Below are positions 24,798 through 33,569 of a stretch of DNA of 64,000 nucleotides, piece after piece (position 1 is the first letter of the stretch; every line of letters starts with the position of its first letter). The notes under the pieces are model-generated. The model ran no database searches. It saw only the letters and a list, made by a program, of their open reading frames with translations, and was not told where the DNA came from. The position numbers were made by a program, and so were the translations under genes. The stretch comes from Bacteroidales bacterium M8 (GTDB lineage Bacteria > Bacteroidota > Bacteroidia > Bacteroidales > Muribaculaceae), in the NCBI GenBank assembly GCA_001689495.1, contig LUJS01000015.1, positions 49,120 through 113,119 of the forward strand, read 5' to 3'.

Positions 24798-25753
24798 CCG
24801 TGTAGCTTTTCGTATATGGGGTCAACATCTTCGTTGGTCAGGCAGACGTCGTCATAGATTTTCTGCACTGTCTCTTCGTCGAGCTTGTCAACGTCCTCGG
24901 GGCGTGAGCAGGTGAAGAATCCCGCCATCTCGAGTGTCGCGGGGCTGACGAGTATCTCTCCCTCGCCGGTACCGTAGCACTCGGGGCGGTGGGCCCTGCG
25001 CGGAATGATGACGACCGATGTACCCTTGCGATCCTTCCAAGCTATGACGTTGACCATCGGCTCGGGATCTGCCGCGGGCAGCGCGGCCATGATGCGCTTG
25101 AACATGGGCACGAGCTCGGAGTCCTTGGCGGCAAGGATGTGTATGTAGGGGAACGGCGCCTGATACCTGACGGCCAGAACGGCACTGCTTTTCCCCTCGG
25201 TCATGAGGGGCATCAGCATGTCGCGACGTACGGTGAAGTTATACATCATCCGCTTGTCGATGGCTTGGAAATGAAGATGGTCTGGGGCCGACGCGCCGCA
25301 GCGGGGACCGTTGTAGAACACGGCATGGTCGGGCAGCACTCTGGTCAGGCGGGCCATGTCGCGGATATGAGGCTCAATCAGTTGCGGCTGATGCTCGTGG
25401 GCGGCTATGGTGAGGTGAAGCACGCTCAGCGGATAGGGATTGGCCAGAATGTCATATCCCTCCCAGATGATGTGTTTCTGCTCGATGGGGCGTGCGTTCT
25501 CGCACAGAAAGCAGGGCCTCTCGCCCGACAGGGCCTTGTCCACGTCTGCCGTGGCCGAGGTCTTGCGATATTCGAGTGAACATACCGACACGCTCCATAC
25601 CGAGGAGTCGATTTTAAATTCCTTCTCTTTTTCGGACGACTCTACGAGCAGGTCTATGTTCTGACCCAGCATGGGCCACTTTTCAATCTGGCCTGCAAAG
25701 AAGTATTCGAGTACTTCGTGATTGAGTTGGTCGGGATTGGGTTTAGAGCTCAT
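24794..25753 (-). CDS. DUF4922 HIT/GalT-like nucleotidyltransferase-type protein
   Basis: A 319-residue cytoplasmic protein. PCFLCENARP near residues 74-84 and a HIT/GalT-type histidine motif HLHFQAID near 160-167 (HxHxQ) suggest a nucleotide-sugar phosphorylase or transferase fold, as in GDP-glucose phosphorylase and galactose-1-P uridylyltransferase. The name DUF4922 is from memory of the Bacteroidetes family. It sits between a glycosyltransferase (11-bp overlap) and SpoIID (4-bp overlap) in the salvage operon, so it may act on a nucleotide-activated amino sugar. That role is inferred. Confidence 0.72.
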   Translation of the reverse strand: MSSKPNPDQLNHEVLEYFFAGQIEKWPMLGQNIDLLVESSEKEKEFKIDSSVWSVSVCSLEYRKTSATADVDKALSGERPCFLCENARPIEQKHIIWEGYDILANPYPLSVLHLTIAAHEHQPQLIEPHIRDMARLTRVLPDHAVFYNGPRCGASAPDHLHFQAIDKRMMYNFTVRRDMLMPLMTEGKSSAVLAVRYQAPFPYIHILAAKDSELVPMFKRIMAALPAADPEPMVNVIAWKDRKGTSVVIIPRRAHRPECYGTGEGEILVSPATLEMAGFFTCSRPEDVDKLDEETVQKIYDDVCLTNEDVDPIYEKLHG

Positions 25754-27041
25754 TGATTTTGATTCGTTTTAAAATTTCTGCCGTGCGCAGTGAGTCTTTA
25801 TACAGATTGTTGCGGTTGATCCGCTCGATGGACAGCGCATGGTCAGTATTGTCTTCCCATCGGCGGCACAGATAGAGCGATTCGTATATGCGCCCTATGT
25901 TGTGGCTGCGCGATATGGCAAGCCCCATGGCATAGTCCTCGCCATAGCAGGTGTCGGGAAACCGTATCTCTCTTGCCACGGATGTATGGAAGGCACGCGG
26001 GGCGCCGAGGCCGTTGATGCGCAGGGCGTTGTTGCGGCCGTTTTCGGGTGTCCACTCGGCGTGGTCTATCAGTCCCGGAGGTATCACGTTGCCGTCGAAG
26101 TCGGTCAGCGTGTACGACCCTATCACCATGGCGCAACCCTCTTCGCGAAACTTGCCGACGATTCTTTCAAGTACCGATTCCGACGAATAGAGGTCATCGC
26201 TGTCGAGCTGCACGGCATAGCGTCCGCACTCGGCCGAGTCGAGCGCTATGTTCCAGCAACCCCCGATGCCGATGGCGGGGTAGGGTATGCCCTCGGTAGA
26301 CTTGACGATGAGGCGCGGATCGGTGGCGGCTATCTCGGCGAGTATCTCGGCCGTGCCGTCGTCGCTGCGGTTGTCGACCACGATGACATTGAACGGGAAA
26401 CAGGCCTTCTGAGACAATGCCGACATGACCGCATCGCGAATGGTGCGGCGGCGGTTGCGCACGGGTATCACCACAGAGACCTCGACAGGAAACTCTCCCG
26501 CGTTCACGTCTATGCTCTTGCATCGGTCGGGCGAGATGTAGGCGCCGATGGCCTTGAGGTGGTCGGTGAAGACCTCTTCGAACTCGATCTGGGAAGCGCG
26601 GTTGCGCGGATCGACATAGCTGAACTGGGCCTCGCCCTCGGCGGTAACCTTGACGGGCTCGGTGCAATAGAGAGCCTCGGCGATATGGAAAGGGAGTCCC
26701 TCGCGCATCAGTCGCAGTCTCAGGTCATACCATCCGGCGGCCTTGTAGTCGCCGGTCATCTCTGCGGCGAGTTTCTTGAGCAGCGGGGTCTGCACCAATA
26801 CCAGATGGCCGAAATCAAAATCGTTGCGCACCGACCCGTAGAGACAGTCGGTCAGCGGATGCGGTGTCCCGTCGTCGAGATAGTCGCAATAGACAAACGG
26901 CGCGCCGGTCATGGCGGCGACCTGCTCAAGCCGCTCCCTGCTCCCGGGGGCAAAGGTTATCTCGCGGTCTGACAGGCGGATATATGTCCACGCTCCGGTC
27001 GACTCCGAAGCCATTGCAAGAATATGTGATGATGAAAGCAT
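25743..27041 (-). CDS. Glycosyltransferase family 2 (GT-A) with N-terminal extension
   Basis: The 432-residue protein has a canonical GT2 domain from about residue 185: VSVVIPVRNRRRTIRDAV, the nucleotide-sugar segment FNVIVVDNRSDDGTAEIL and the metal-binding QLDSDDLY near 278-285. The first ~180 residues are another folded region of unclear family, rich in aromatics. No transmembrane segment is seen, so it is cytosolic or peripheral. It lies between the amidase-like gene (22 bp) and DUF4922 (11-bp overlap). Acceptor and donor are unknown; the operon suggests a cell-envelope glycan. Confidence 0.82.
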   Translation of the reverse strand: MLSSSHILAMASESTGAWTYIRLSDREITFAPGSRERLEQVAAMTGAPFVYCDYLDDGTPHPLTDCLYGSVRNDFDFGHLVLVQTPLLKKLAAEMTGDYKAAGWYDLRLRLMREGLPFHIAEALYCTEPVKVTAEGEAQFSYVDPRNRASQIEFEEVFTDHLKAIGAYISPDRCKSIDVNAGEFPVEVSVVIPVRNRRRTIRDAVMSALSQKACFPFNVIVVDNRSDDGTAEILAEIAATDPRLIVKSTEGIPYPAIGIGGCWNIALDSAECGRYAVQLDSDDLYSSESVLERIVGKFREEGCAMVIGSYTLTDFDGNVIPPGLIDHAEWTPENGRNNALRINGLGAPRAFHTSVAREIRFPDTCYGEDYAMGLAISRSHNIGRIYESLYLCRRWEDNTDHALSIERINRNNLYKDSLRTAEILKRIKINEL

Positions 27042-27063
27042 TTATGATTCGAGTGGTTGGTTG

Positions 27064-29940
27064 TTATGATTCAGATTCGTCAAACGGTCCGTGCTTGCGC
27101 CGTTTCGGCTTGGGCTCCTCGGTCTGTGTGGCCATGTCTCTGGGGACAGAGCCTATCGAGTCGCCATCCCAGTTGGTGGCGGCAAGGGTGTCATCCTCGT
27201 CTGTCGGGAACATCGTCTCGGGATATACGGTGACACGCGCCGCGTATTTGACGGGCGACTGGTCGAAGAAATCGAGTATGCTCTTCATCAGCGAGTTGCG
27301 GGCCTGATCCTGACTGATGGTCTCGAACGGGAAGCCCATAACGACCACGCGGTGCGTGGCCATCGACGAGGCGGTGGCGGCCACGAAATCATTCTCGGTA
27401 TATCTCAGTATCGGACAACCCTCCGAGGGGTTGGCCGGGAAGAACGATTCGGGCGACTCGACGGCATAGCATTCGGCGTTCAGGTCCTGACGGAACGTGA
27501 ACTTCAGTCCCGACTTGAACTGGGCATACTTTCCGTTCACCTCCTTGACCCCGCCGGTCTCGGTGGCGTCGGCCTGTCTCCACTCCAGACCCAGTATCTG
27601 GCGTGCGAAACGGCGGTCTTCCTGAGCTATGCCGGGCATGCTGAGGGGATTGTCAAACAGGTCGGTGCCGATATAGCTGCCCGACACTAAAAGCGAGCCT
27701 CCGGCATCACAGAACTCGGTGAGGCGCTGTTTCAGTTCGGCCGTAAACGGCTTGAACTTGGTCTTCGATGTGCCTCCGACAGTAATCTCGCGCTGTTTGC
27801 CGAGAATCAGGTCGACAATCGGGGTCGATGGAACGCGGTTAAGGAATCCTCCGAGACTCGTCGAGATGAATCCGTGTCCTGCAGCCTTGACGGCCGTTCC
27901 GTGGGTGTAGACGAAGTCGAACGTATTGCCGGCTATGATGTCGGTCTCGTATGTGGCGCGGCTCGACCCGTGACCCGGAGCGTCGTTGCTGACCCACTTC
28001 TCGGTCGGGCGGAACTCAGTCTGCTCGCCGGTGAAGTGTATGTCCTTGATGTAGGGCATTCCGTGGTCCTCGTTATAGTCAAATCCGGTGTGCCCCTCGC
28101 GATAGACCTCGGCGGGGCCAGAGATGCGGGTGAAACCGTTGACTATCGTGACCGTCGAGGCATCGCCCGGCATGTCGCACAGGGCAAGCACCTCCGACGG
28201 GAATGACAGTCCGCCCTTGTTGGCGGCGACGACTTTATAGGAGTATATGCGGCTGTCTGCCGGACGCACGGTGATGTACGGATCGTCCGTCACCGCAAGT
28301 TCGGTGAAGGCGCCCGAGTCGACCCTCTCGTACACGATGTAATAGTCCGCGCGGGCGGTGCGCTCGAGCGGGTCGGGGGTCTGACGCCACGACAGGTTGT
28401 AGACGCCGTCCTTGCCCGAGATGGCGAAGTCGCTAACGGGCAGGGGAGTGACGACGTAGGGCGTGCCCTGAACTTCATGCAGGTATTTGAGCATGCCTTT
28501 GTATATGGCGCGGCTGACGTCGAACCTGAATGTCGGGTCCAGTCCGAAACGCATGTCGGCGAAGTTCTGATGGCTCATCAGCTCTATCAGCATGGCCGGA
28601 ACGCGCGGCTCGCGGGCCTCGTGATATGCCTTGTCGCGCAGCTTGCGCCTGTTCCATCCCGGGTCGTGCAGCATCTGTATGTCGCCCACGACCTGATCGG
28701 TCACTATCTCGGCGAGTCGCTTGGACGTGGTGCGCGACTTGCCGTTGCCCAGCGGCGCGCCCGATGTCGACACGATTGGGAGCGTGCCCACCGTGGTATA
28801 TTGGTCGGAAGTCGTACCGGCGTCGGTATGGAACGCGAACGAGAGGTCTACGGGTATGCCCAGACCCGGCTCGCCGGGAAGCGACTTGGAGCCTCCGGCA
28901 AGATAGTTCACCCACATGCCGCGCCCCTTGTAGTCATCCTCATAGTCGTTGGTGCCACCCGAGACGGAGTAGACCGACGACGGCACGCCGGCCCACTGCA
29001 TCCAGTAGCGCGCGCCCTCGCCCCATCGCGGATAGCCGCTGGTCTCGCCGCCTCGGGCCACGTTGCCCATGCCTCCGCCGATACGGACGGCATCGGCAGT
29101 GACGACGGTGTTCTCGTCATCGCTCACGTTGAGCAGCTCTACGGCAGGGGTCTGCCCTTTGGCAAAGGGGAAAGTGCCGAGATATACCCAAGTGCCCCCT
29201 CCCATTGTCTGGTTGACCTGAAACTCTTCCTCGCCCCTCAGTGACTTCACCACATACCGGGCGTCCTTCGCGCTCTCGGGCAGCGAGGCATAGCTCACAT
29301 ATACAGCATATTCTCCCGCCTCGGGGATATTAGCCGTCCAAGTGGCCTTCGAGGCCTTCGAGGGGTCCTTGACGGTCGCCACCTTGCGGACGGTGCCCAT
29401 GCGGAAGGGATTGTCCGTGCCGGTAAGTATGGATTTCTTGTATCCGAATCCCGCCACTCCGGCATCGGTCCAGTGCTCCTTGCCGTTCTTTTCGGCATAG
29501 CCTTTCTGGGCGTTGCCCCCGTCGGCGTCCACGATTACCTCCGTCGAGTTCATGTCGCGTTCGCGCGGAGTGATGACGTATGCTCCCGCATCCTCGAGCA
29601 TCGGGATGAGGAACGGCACGACAAACGCATGAGGAAACAGGTCCTCGACCGTTCCCATCAGCCTTGCCCTCTGCCACATCCAGCGGTCTTCCTTGTTGTC
29701 CCAATATCGGCCGTGACTCTGCCACAGGGCAATGATGTCGCCCTGCAGTCCGTCGGGAGCCTCGGGTGCGTCGGTGCGCACCACAAACGGGCCGGAGGTG
29801 CGCGGAGGCACATTCTTGCGCACCACCTGCGTGGTCTTTGCCGTCTTCTTCTTCGAAGACCTCTTGCGCCTCGGAGCGCCGTCTGCCGCAAGAATACCTG
29901 CAAGCAGAATCGTGATTATAATGAAAAAGTAACGCTTCAT
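27064..29940 (-). CDS. Secreted N-acetylmuramoyl-L-alanine amidase-like protein with golvesin-type domain
   Basis: A 958-residue exported protein: signal peptide (MKRYFFIIITILLAGILAADG), then a basic Lys/Arg/Ser-rich stretch. Residues ~130-290 form a golvesin/xanthan-lyase-like CBM domain (WTANIPEAGEYAVYVSYASLP, VTADAVRIGGGMGN). Residues ~370-490 carry an amidase_3-like zinc domain with SFAFHTDAG and AMLIELMSHQNFADM. A fibronectin-III-like segment follows (SWRQTPDPLERTARADYYIVYE), then a C-terminal domain with KSILDFFDQSPV. It is probably the first gene of the salvage operon, having its own promoter. Likely role: trimming stem peptides from peptidoglycan in the periplasm. Zinc ligands were not all verified. 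Confidence 0.8.
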   Translation of the reverse strand: MKRYFFIIITILLAGILAADGAPRRKRSSKKKTAKTTQVVRKNVPPRTSGPFVVRTDAPEAPDGLQGDIIALWQSHGRYWDNKEDRWMWQRARLMGTVEDLFPHAFVVPFLIPMLEDAGAYVITPRERDMNSTEVIVDADGGNAQKGYAEKNGKEHWTDAGVAGFGYKKSILTGTDNPFRMGTVRKVATVKDPSKASKATWTANIPEAGEYAVYVSYASLPESAKDARYVVKSLRGEEEFQVNQTMGGGTWVYLGTFPFAKGQTPAVELLNVSDDENTVVTADAVRIGGGMGNVARGGETSGYPRWGEGARYWMQWAGVPSSVYSVSGGTNDYEDDYKGRGMWVNYLAGGSKSLPGEPGLGIPVDLSFAFHTDAGTTSDQYTTVGTLPIVSTSGAPLGNGKSRTTSKRLAEIVTDQVVGDIQMLHDPGWNRRKLRDKAYHEAREPRVPAMLIELMSHQNFADMRFGLDPTFRFDVSRAIYKGMLKYLHEVQGTPYVVTPLPVSDFAISGKDGVYNLSWRQTPDPLERTARADYYIVYERVDSGAFTELAVTDDPYITVRPADSRIYSYKVVAANKGGLSFPSEVLALCDMPGDASTVTIVNGFTRISGPAEVYREGHTGFDYNEDHGMPYIKDIHFTGEQTEFRPTEKWVSNDAPGHGSSRATYETDIIAGNTFDFVYTHGTAVKAAGHGFISTSLGGFLNRVPSTPIVDLILGKQREITVGGTSKTKFKPFTAELKQRLTEFCDAGGSLLVSGSYIGTDLFDNPLSMPGIAQEDRRFARQILGLEWRQADATETGGVKEVNGKYAQFKSGLKFTFRQDLNAECYAVESPESFFPANPSEGCPILRYTENDFVAATASSMATHRVVVMGFPFETISQDQARNSLMKSILDFFDQSPVKYAARVTVYPETMFPTDEDDTLAATNWDGDSIGSVPRDMATQTEEPKPKRRKHGPFDESES

Positions 29941-30037
29941 AGGATAGATTCCTCCGGATATTTCATATTATAACACTTCTGACAAAGACACTGCTCCGTC
30001 AGGTTTGCATTATTTTCGGAATCCCGGATATTTTTAG

Positions 30038-30068
30038 CAAAATTAAGCAAAAATGCCGACAGCGACAA
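30038..30068 (-). promoter_or_regulatory. Promoter of the peptidoglycan-salvage operon
   Basis: On the minus strand TAATTTTG (30038-30045) matches TAnnTTTG, with TTG (30066-30068) 20 bp upstream. It lies about 98 bp before the amidase-like gene, giving a leader of roughly 90 nt in which no clear riboswitch was recognised. Confidence 0.6.
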
Positions 30069-30101
30069 TGATTTTTGCTCTTTTCGGAATCATATTTGTG
30101 C

Positions 30102-30785
30102 CTATGGCGTTGTACGGTCGTCGGGGGTGAGGGCTATCAGGGCTCTCTCGAGTCTTGGTATGGGGTCTGTGTAGTGGTTGCCGGGTACGGTTTCGAATAT
30201 GGTTCTGATGCCGGCATGGCGTAGGGTTTCGATGACTGTCCGGGTGTCGTCGGCCACCGAGGCAAAGGCCTTGACTTTGGTCTTAGATTCGGCGCTGCCG
30301 AGCAGGAAGTATGCGCTGCCCGTCTTGTGTGGAATCTCCCTTTTCGTCACCCAGTCGGCGAAACCCTCATACCAAAAGGAGCCTGACAGTGAGGCTATGG
30401 AGTGGAACTCGTCGCACGTCAGCCATTGCCAGAGCGTGAAGAGGCCAGACAGCGAGACTCCGACAAGGTCCCTGCTGACCGTTTCGGTCATGCCCAGCCT
30501 TCTTTCGGCCTCGGGAATCACCCATGTGCGCAGGGTCTCGAGAAACCGTGCCGAGTATCCCTTGAAGTCCGGCGAGCCTTTGGGCACGCCTTTGGCAGGC
30601 CACGGCGTCAGGTCGTTGTCCCAGTCCATGCCCGTTACAACGACAATCGAGACCCCATGTCTCAGCGACGCCTCTTCAATCCACCCCGACAGCAAGTCCA
30701 TCGGATAGAGTATGTACACGACTCTTTCCCCATTCCCTCGGCAAGCCATACAGTCCAGCCTCCCTACCTTGAATTCAGTTGTCAT
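30102..30785 (-). CDS. Alpha/beta-hydrolase fold esterase (IroE/Fes-like)
   Basis: A 227-residue cytoplasmic alpha/beta hydrolase. The nucleophile elbow is GVSLSGLFTLW (Ser near residue 121), and the closing His is in VPGNHYTDP near 206. This fits the putative-esterase family that includes enterobactin esterases and esterase D-like proteins. No signal peptide is seen. It lies between the salvage-operon promoter and the restriction endonuclease gene. Only 37 bp separate it from the endonuclease, so read-through is possible although the functions look unrelated. Substrate unknown. Confidence 0.75.
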   Translation of the reverse strand: MTTEFKVGRLDCMACRGNGERVVYILYPMDLLSGWIEEASLRHGVSIVVVTGMDWDNDLTPWPAKGVPKGSPDFKGYSARFLETLRTWVIPEAERRLGMTETVSRDLVGVSLSGLFTLWQWLTCDEFHSIASLSGSFWYEGFADWVTKREIPHKTGSAYFLLGSAESKTKVKAFASVADDTRTVIETLRHAGIRTIFETVPGNHYTDPIPRLERALIALTPDDRTTP

Positions 30786-30822
30786 ACACGATTTCCGGAA
30801 TAAGTGACAGGGTAGGGCATAT

Positions 30823-31560
30823 CTATTGAATATGCTCCTTGTTCTTGTAGAGGTTTACAAGATTACATTCCTTGATTCTGAAGCCGCTGCCGTGGTCGTG
30901 AGGTTTCCCGTTTGAGTATGCTCCCATTCGTATGTCATACATGATGTCTCCGTTGTCAAGGAGTTTCAGGAAACACTCAAGAGAGGGTTCCGTGTATATG
31001 TCGGCTGAATCAAATAAGAATGATTCGGTCTTGTCGGGTAGGATCTGACTTTGGGCGGTGACGTAAAACAGATTGTGCAGTTTGTCTCTCAGCGCCGATT
31101 CAATGTCGTCGTATGTGTAATAGACCGAGCAATCCAGCAGGGTAGTGTTGCTTAAATCGTAGACAGCGATATAGATGCGTCGTTCGTCAGCCCTGTTTAT
31201 GAGGCGGAATGACAGGTTGCCCTCATAGGTGTTGTACCTATTGGCAAAAATGGAGGTGTGCAGCTTTTTCTCTTGGCTGCCCGGATAGAACGTGCCGAAT
31301 TTATCCTTGAGTCCGGCATTGGCTCCTTTTGCCGGGTGTGATGGCTTTTTGGTAAACAGCGTGACGTACGAACTCGAAGCCGCGCGGTGCGATTTGATCT
31401 CAAAGCCGAACAGGTCAGGCTGGTTAAGGTTGTTCTCGACAACACCGACATAGTCTTCAAAAGTCTTGCCTATCCCGGTATTGTTGCTTCTGTGGCTCTT
31501 TACCCATCCCATAGCCTTGACCTTGTGGAAGGCGTCAATGATCTTTTCTTTATTCGTCAT
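30823..31560 (-). CDS. Type II restriction endonuclease, MvaI/BcnI family
   Basis: This 245-residue protein matches the MvaI/BcnI family of monomeric type II nucleases (known members cut CCWGG or CCSGG). The N-terminus reads GWVKSHRSNNTGIGKTFEDYVGVVENN. The PD-(D/E)XK catalytic residues are D49, E54 and K56 in QPDLFGFEIKSH, with the same spacing as I recall for MvaI. The conserved SSYVTLFTKKP follows. The C-terminal half is the specificity part and is more divergent, so the exact recognition site is not predictable. The start overlaps the controller gene by 11 bp and the methyltransferase is divergent. Confidence 0.9.
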   Translation of the reverse strand: MTNKEKIIDAFHKVKAMGWVKSHRSNNTGIGKTFEDYVGVVENNLNQPDLFGFEIKSHRAASSSYVTLFTKKPSHPAKGANAGLKDKFGTFYPGSQEKKLHTSIFANRYNTYEGNLSFRLINRADERRIYIAVYDLSNTTLLDCSVYYTYDDIESALRDKLHNLFYVTAQSQILPDKTESFLFDSADIYTEPSLECFLKLLDNGDIMYDIRMGAYSNGKPHDHGSGFRIKECNLVNLYKNKEHIQ

Positions 31561-31828
31561 ATTTTATGATAAGTTGTATGAGTTGTTCGGTTGTAAATGT
31601 GTCGTTCTGTCCTGTCAGGAGATATGTCACGCTCACGTCAAAGGCTTTGGCTATCAAATCGAGATGCTTCAATGTGTATTTGTGCCTGAATTTTGGACTT
31701 TCAATATTGCCTATCTGACCGTTGCTGACATCAATGATGTTGGCGAGGCCAATCTGACTGATGTCACGGTCCGTGCGAAGTTGTCTGATTCTGTTGACCA
31801 CTTCGTTTTGAAAATCTGTTTTAGCCAT
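31550..31828 (-). CDS. XRE-type controller (C) protein of the restriction-modification system
   Basis: A 92-residue helix-turn-helix protein (QLRTDRDISQIGLANIIDVSNGQIGNIE). It precedes and overlaps the endonuclease gene by 11 bp, the usual position of a C protein that delays endonuclease expression until methylation is established. Two near-palindromic sites with the core CTCAATTTG lie upstream. The C-terminal ~30 residues extend past the HTH (TYLLTGQNDTFTTEQLIQLI). It may also regulate the methyltransferase promoter. Confidence 0.85.
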   Translation of the reverse strand: MAKTDFQNEVVNRIRQLRTDRDISQIGLANIIDVSNGQIGNIESPKFRHKYTLKHLDLIAKAFDVSVTYLLTGQNDTFTTEQLIQLIIKYDE

Positions 31829-31831
31829 ATT

Positions 31832-31907
31832 CTCTCAATTTGTGAGCGAATATAGTCAGAAAACAGCCAATAAATTCCCTCAATTTGAGAGAAAAGCGTT
31901 AACTTTG
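31832..31907. promoter_or_regulatory. Divergent control region of the R-M system (C-boxes and promoters)
   Basis: Two sites share CTCAATTTG: CTCAATTTGTGAG (31834-31846) and CTCAATTTGAG (31879-31889, extended to TCAATTTGAGAGA). Their centres are 44 bp apart. A TAACTTTG -7 box (31900-31907) faces the methyltransferase. On the minus strand TATATTCG lies just beyond the first site, a weak -7 for the controller gene. The first site lies between that box and the controller start, fitting negative feedback. Confidence 0.7.
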
Positions 31908-31946
31908 CACATCTGTTCTTGTCCGGTCTGTATGACGGAGAGAAAT

Positions 31947-33206
31947 ATGTTCAGTAAAATGGTGTATAAGAGAAACATAGACGATTACTGGAGTTTCCGT
32001 ACCGCGGATACCAAGGAATTCACCCATTGCTATCATAACTATCCGGCTATGATGATACCGCAGGTAGCCAGAAAGTTATTGGAGGATTATGCCCCCGAGG
32101 GTAAATTGGAACTGGTGTTTGACCCTTATGCCGGGAGCGGGACTACGTTGGTCGAGTCTTCTCTGAAGGGAATCAGGTCTGTCGGAACAGATCTTAATCC
32201 GTTGGCCGTTTTCATGGGCAGGGTGAAGAATACGCACTATGACGTCGAGTCGATCGACGAGGCCATGGCCTCCATCCAAGCCCAAATGATTCTCTATGAC
32301 CCTGACAGAGTCGTCGACACTGATTTCAGCAGAATCTCAAACCATTCCTTTTGGTACTCAGAGGACAGCCTGTACAGGTTGTCATACATCAATCAGCTGA
32401 TAAGGGAGTTAAATCCCACGATTCAGGATTTTTTCCTTCTGTGTCTTTCAGAGACGGTCAGAGAGGTCAGCTTCACCAGAAACGGAGAGTTCAAGCGTTA
32501 TCGGATGTCCGAGAAGCAACTGGAGAAATTCAATCCGGATGTGTTCGGCTTGTTCACCAAGAAAGTCCAAAGGAATCTGGCAGGGTTGATGGCTTTTGAC
32601 AATATGACTGATGACAGGGATTTGGCCACGGTGCATGGCTTTGATACCTCGCACGCCATTCCTTCCGATATATTGGAAGAGGAGAGCGTGGATATGGTCA
32701 TCACGTCACCCCCGTATGGCGACAGCCATACCACTGTCGCCTATGGACAGTTCAGCCGTTGGGCCAACGAGTGGTTTGATTTTGACAATGCCAAGTCGCT
32801 TGACAGGCTCTTGATGGGAGGTGTCATCTCGAAAGAGGTAAAATTCGAGACGGAGAGCATACGGACTGAATTGCAGATTATCAAGGATACGGATGAGAAA
32901 CGGTATTTCGAGGTCGTGTCTTTTCTCAATGACTACTGGGCGTCCATTCGGAATGTCGCCAAGGTGGTGCGTAGGGGCGGACGTGTATGCTATGTCGTTG
33001 GCAACAGGAGGGTAAAGAACACTCAGATCAACTTGGACTATTTCACCGCCGAGATGTTTGAAAAATGCGGATTCAGACACGAGGTGACTATAGTAAGGGA
33101 AATTCCCAACAAGCGCATGCCCTCCAAGAACAGCCCCACCAACAAGACCGGAGAGAAATCCGCGACCATGACCAACGAGTATATCGTCATCCTGACCAAG
33201 CTATGA
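31947..33206 (+). CDS. Type II DNA methyltransferase (N4-cytosine type)
   Basis: Protects host DNA against the MvaI/BcnI-like nuclease. The AdoMet motif FDPYAGSGTTLVE is near residues 58-70 and the catalytic TSPPYGDSHTTVAYGQFS near 252-269. The S-P-P-Y form points to exocyclic-amino methylation, most likely m4C. The frame is open back to 31842, but the ATG at 31947 has GGAG about 6 bp upstream and lies past the TAACTTTG promoter, so it is preferred; the ATG at 31932 is possible. The C-terminal part carries YVVGNRRV and a Lys/Asn-rich tail (KRMPSKNSPTNKTGEK) common in this subgroup. Confidence 0.9.
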   Translation: MFSKMVYKRNIDDYWSFRTADTKEFTHCYHNYPAMMIPQVARKLLEDYAPEGKLELVFDPYAGSGTTLVESSLKGIRSVGTDLNPLAVFMGRVKNTHYDVESIDEAMASIQAQMILYDPDRVVDTDFSRISNHSFWYSEDSLYRLSYINQLIRELNPTIQDFFLLCLSETVREVSFTRNGEFKRYRMSEKQLEKFNPDVFGLFTKKVQRNLAGLMAFDNMTDDRDLATVHGFDTSHAIPSDILEEESVDMVITSPPYGDSHTTVAYGQFSRWANEWFDFDNAKSLDRLLMGGVISKEVKFETESIRTELQIIKDTDEKRYFEVVSFLNDYWASIRNVAKVVRRGGRVCYVVGNRRVKNTQINLDYFTAEMFEKCGFRHEVTIVREIPNKRMPSKNSPTNKTGEKSATMTNEYIVILTKL

Positions 33207-33215
33207 TTCCATGAA

Positions 33216-33330
33216 TCACAGCTTCATCATGTCGGGCATGGGGTGGAAGCCGATGGATTGGTAGAGGGGTCTTGCTTGGTCCGTGGTTTCGAGATAGATT
33301 TTGCCGCATCCGCGCTTGATATGGTTCTCT
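33216..33330 (-). pseudogene. GNAT acetyltransferase C-terminal remnant
   Basis: On the minus strand about 38 codons read as the end of a GNAT enzyme: GCGKIYLETTDQARPLYQS, then IGFHPMPDMMKL-stop. This matches the family's usual last helix-strand (LY..IGF). No start or acetyl-CoA-binding part is present; an in-frame stop lies just upstream. It abuts the methyltransferase end, suggesting the gene was broken when the R-M cassette arrived or by later deletion. Confidence 0.6.
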
Positions 33331-33569
33331 TGTCCATCTCGGGGGGCTTTTTCGTGTGTCTATCTATTAGAATGACTTATCGCCTAATGTTGTTTGTGAC
33401 TTTAAAAATATGTCCGTGATAATTGCAGGTAAAATCCCCTAAAATTGGTCTGAATGGGAAATTTATTGGTCGGAATGTCTAATGTATGGAATCCATAAGC
33501 GCGATAATGTCTACCTTTGCGGGTCATTTTTAGAAACGTACTGACTAAACCTTAAAACCTGTTTAACCT
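33331..33569 (+). promoter_or_regulatory. Upstream region and -7 box of the first RND operon
   Basis: The gap holds a TACCTTTG -7 box at 33512-33519, about 50 bp before the adaptor start. No clear -33 TTTG is visible at the right distance, so an activator may be needed. Nothing else was recognised in this stretch. Confidence 0.5.

Noticed and set aside
30813..30836. GCATAT/ATATGC hairpin at the end of the endonuclease gene
   Set aside because: Only 6 bp, straddles the stop codon and lacks a U-run; too weak to call a terminator.
31842..31946. Longer start of the DNA methyltransferase
   Set aside because: It would begin inside the controller operator region and upstream of the TAACTTTG promoter. 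The ATG at 31947 has a good ribosome-binding site.
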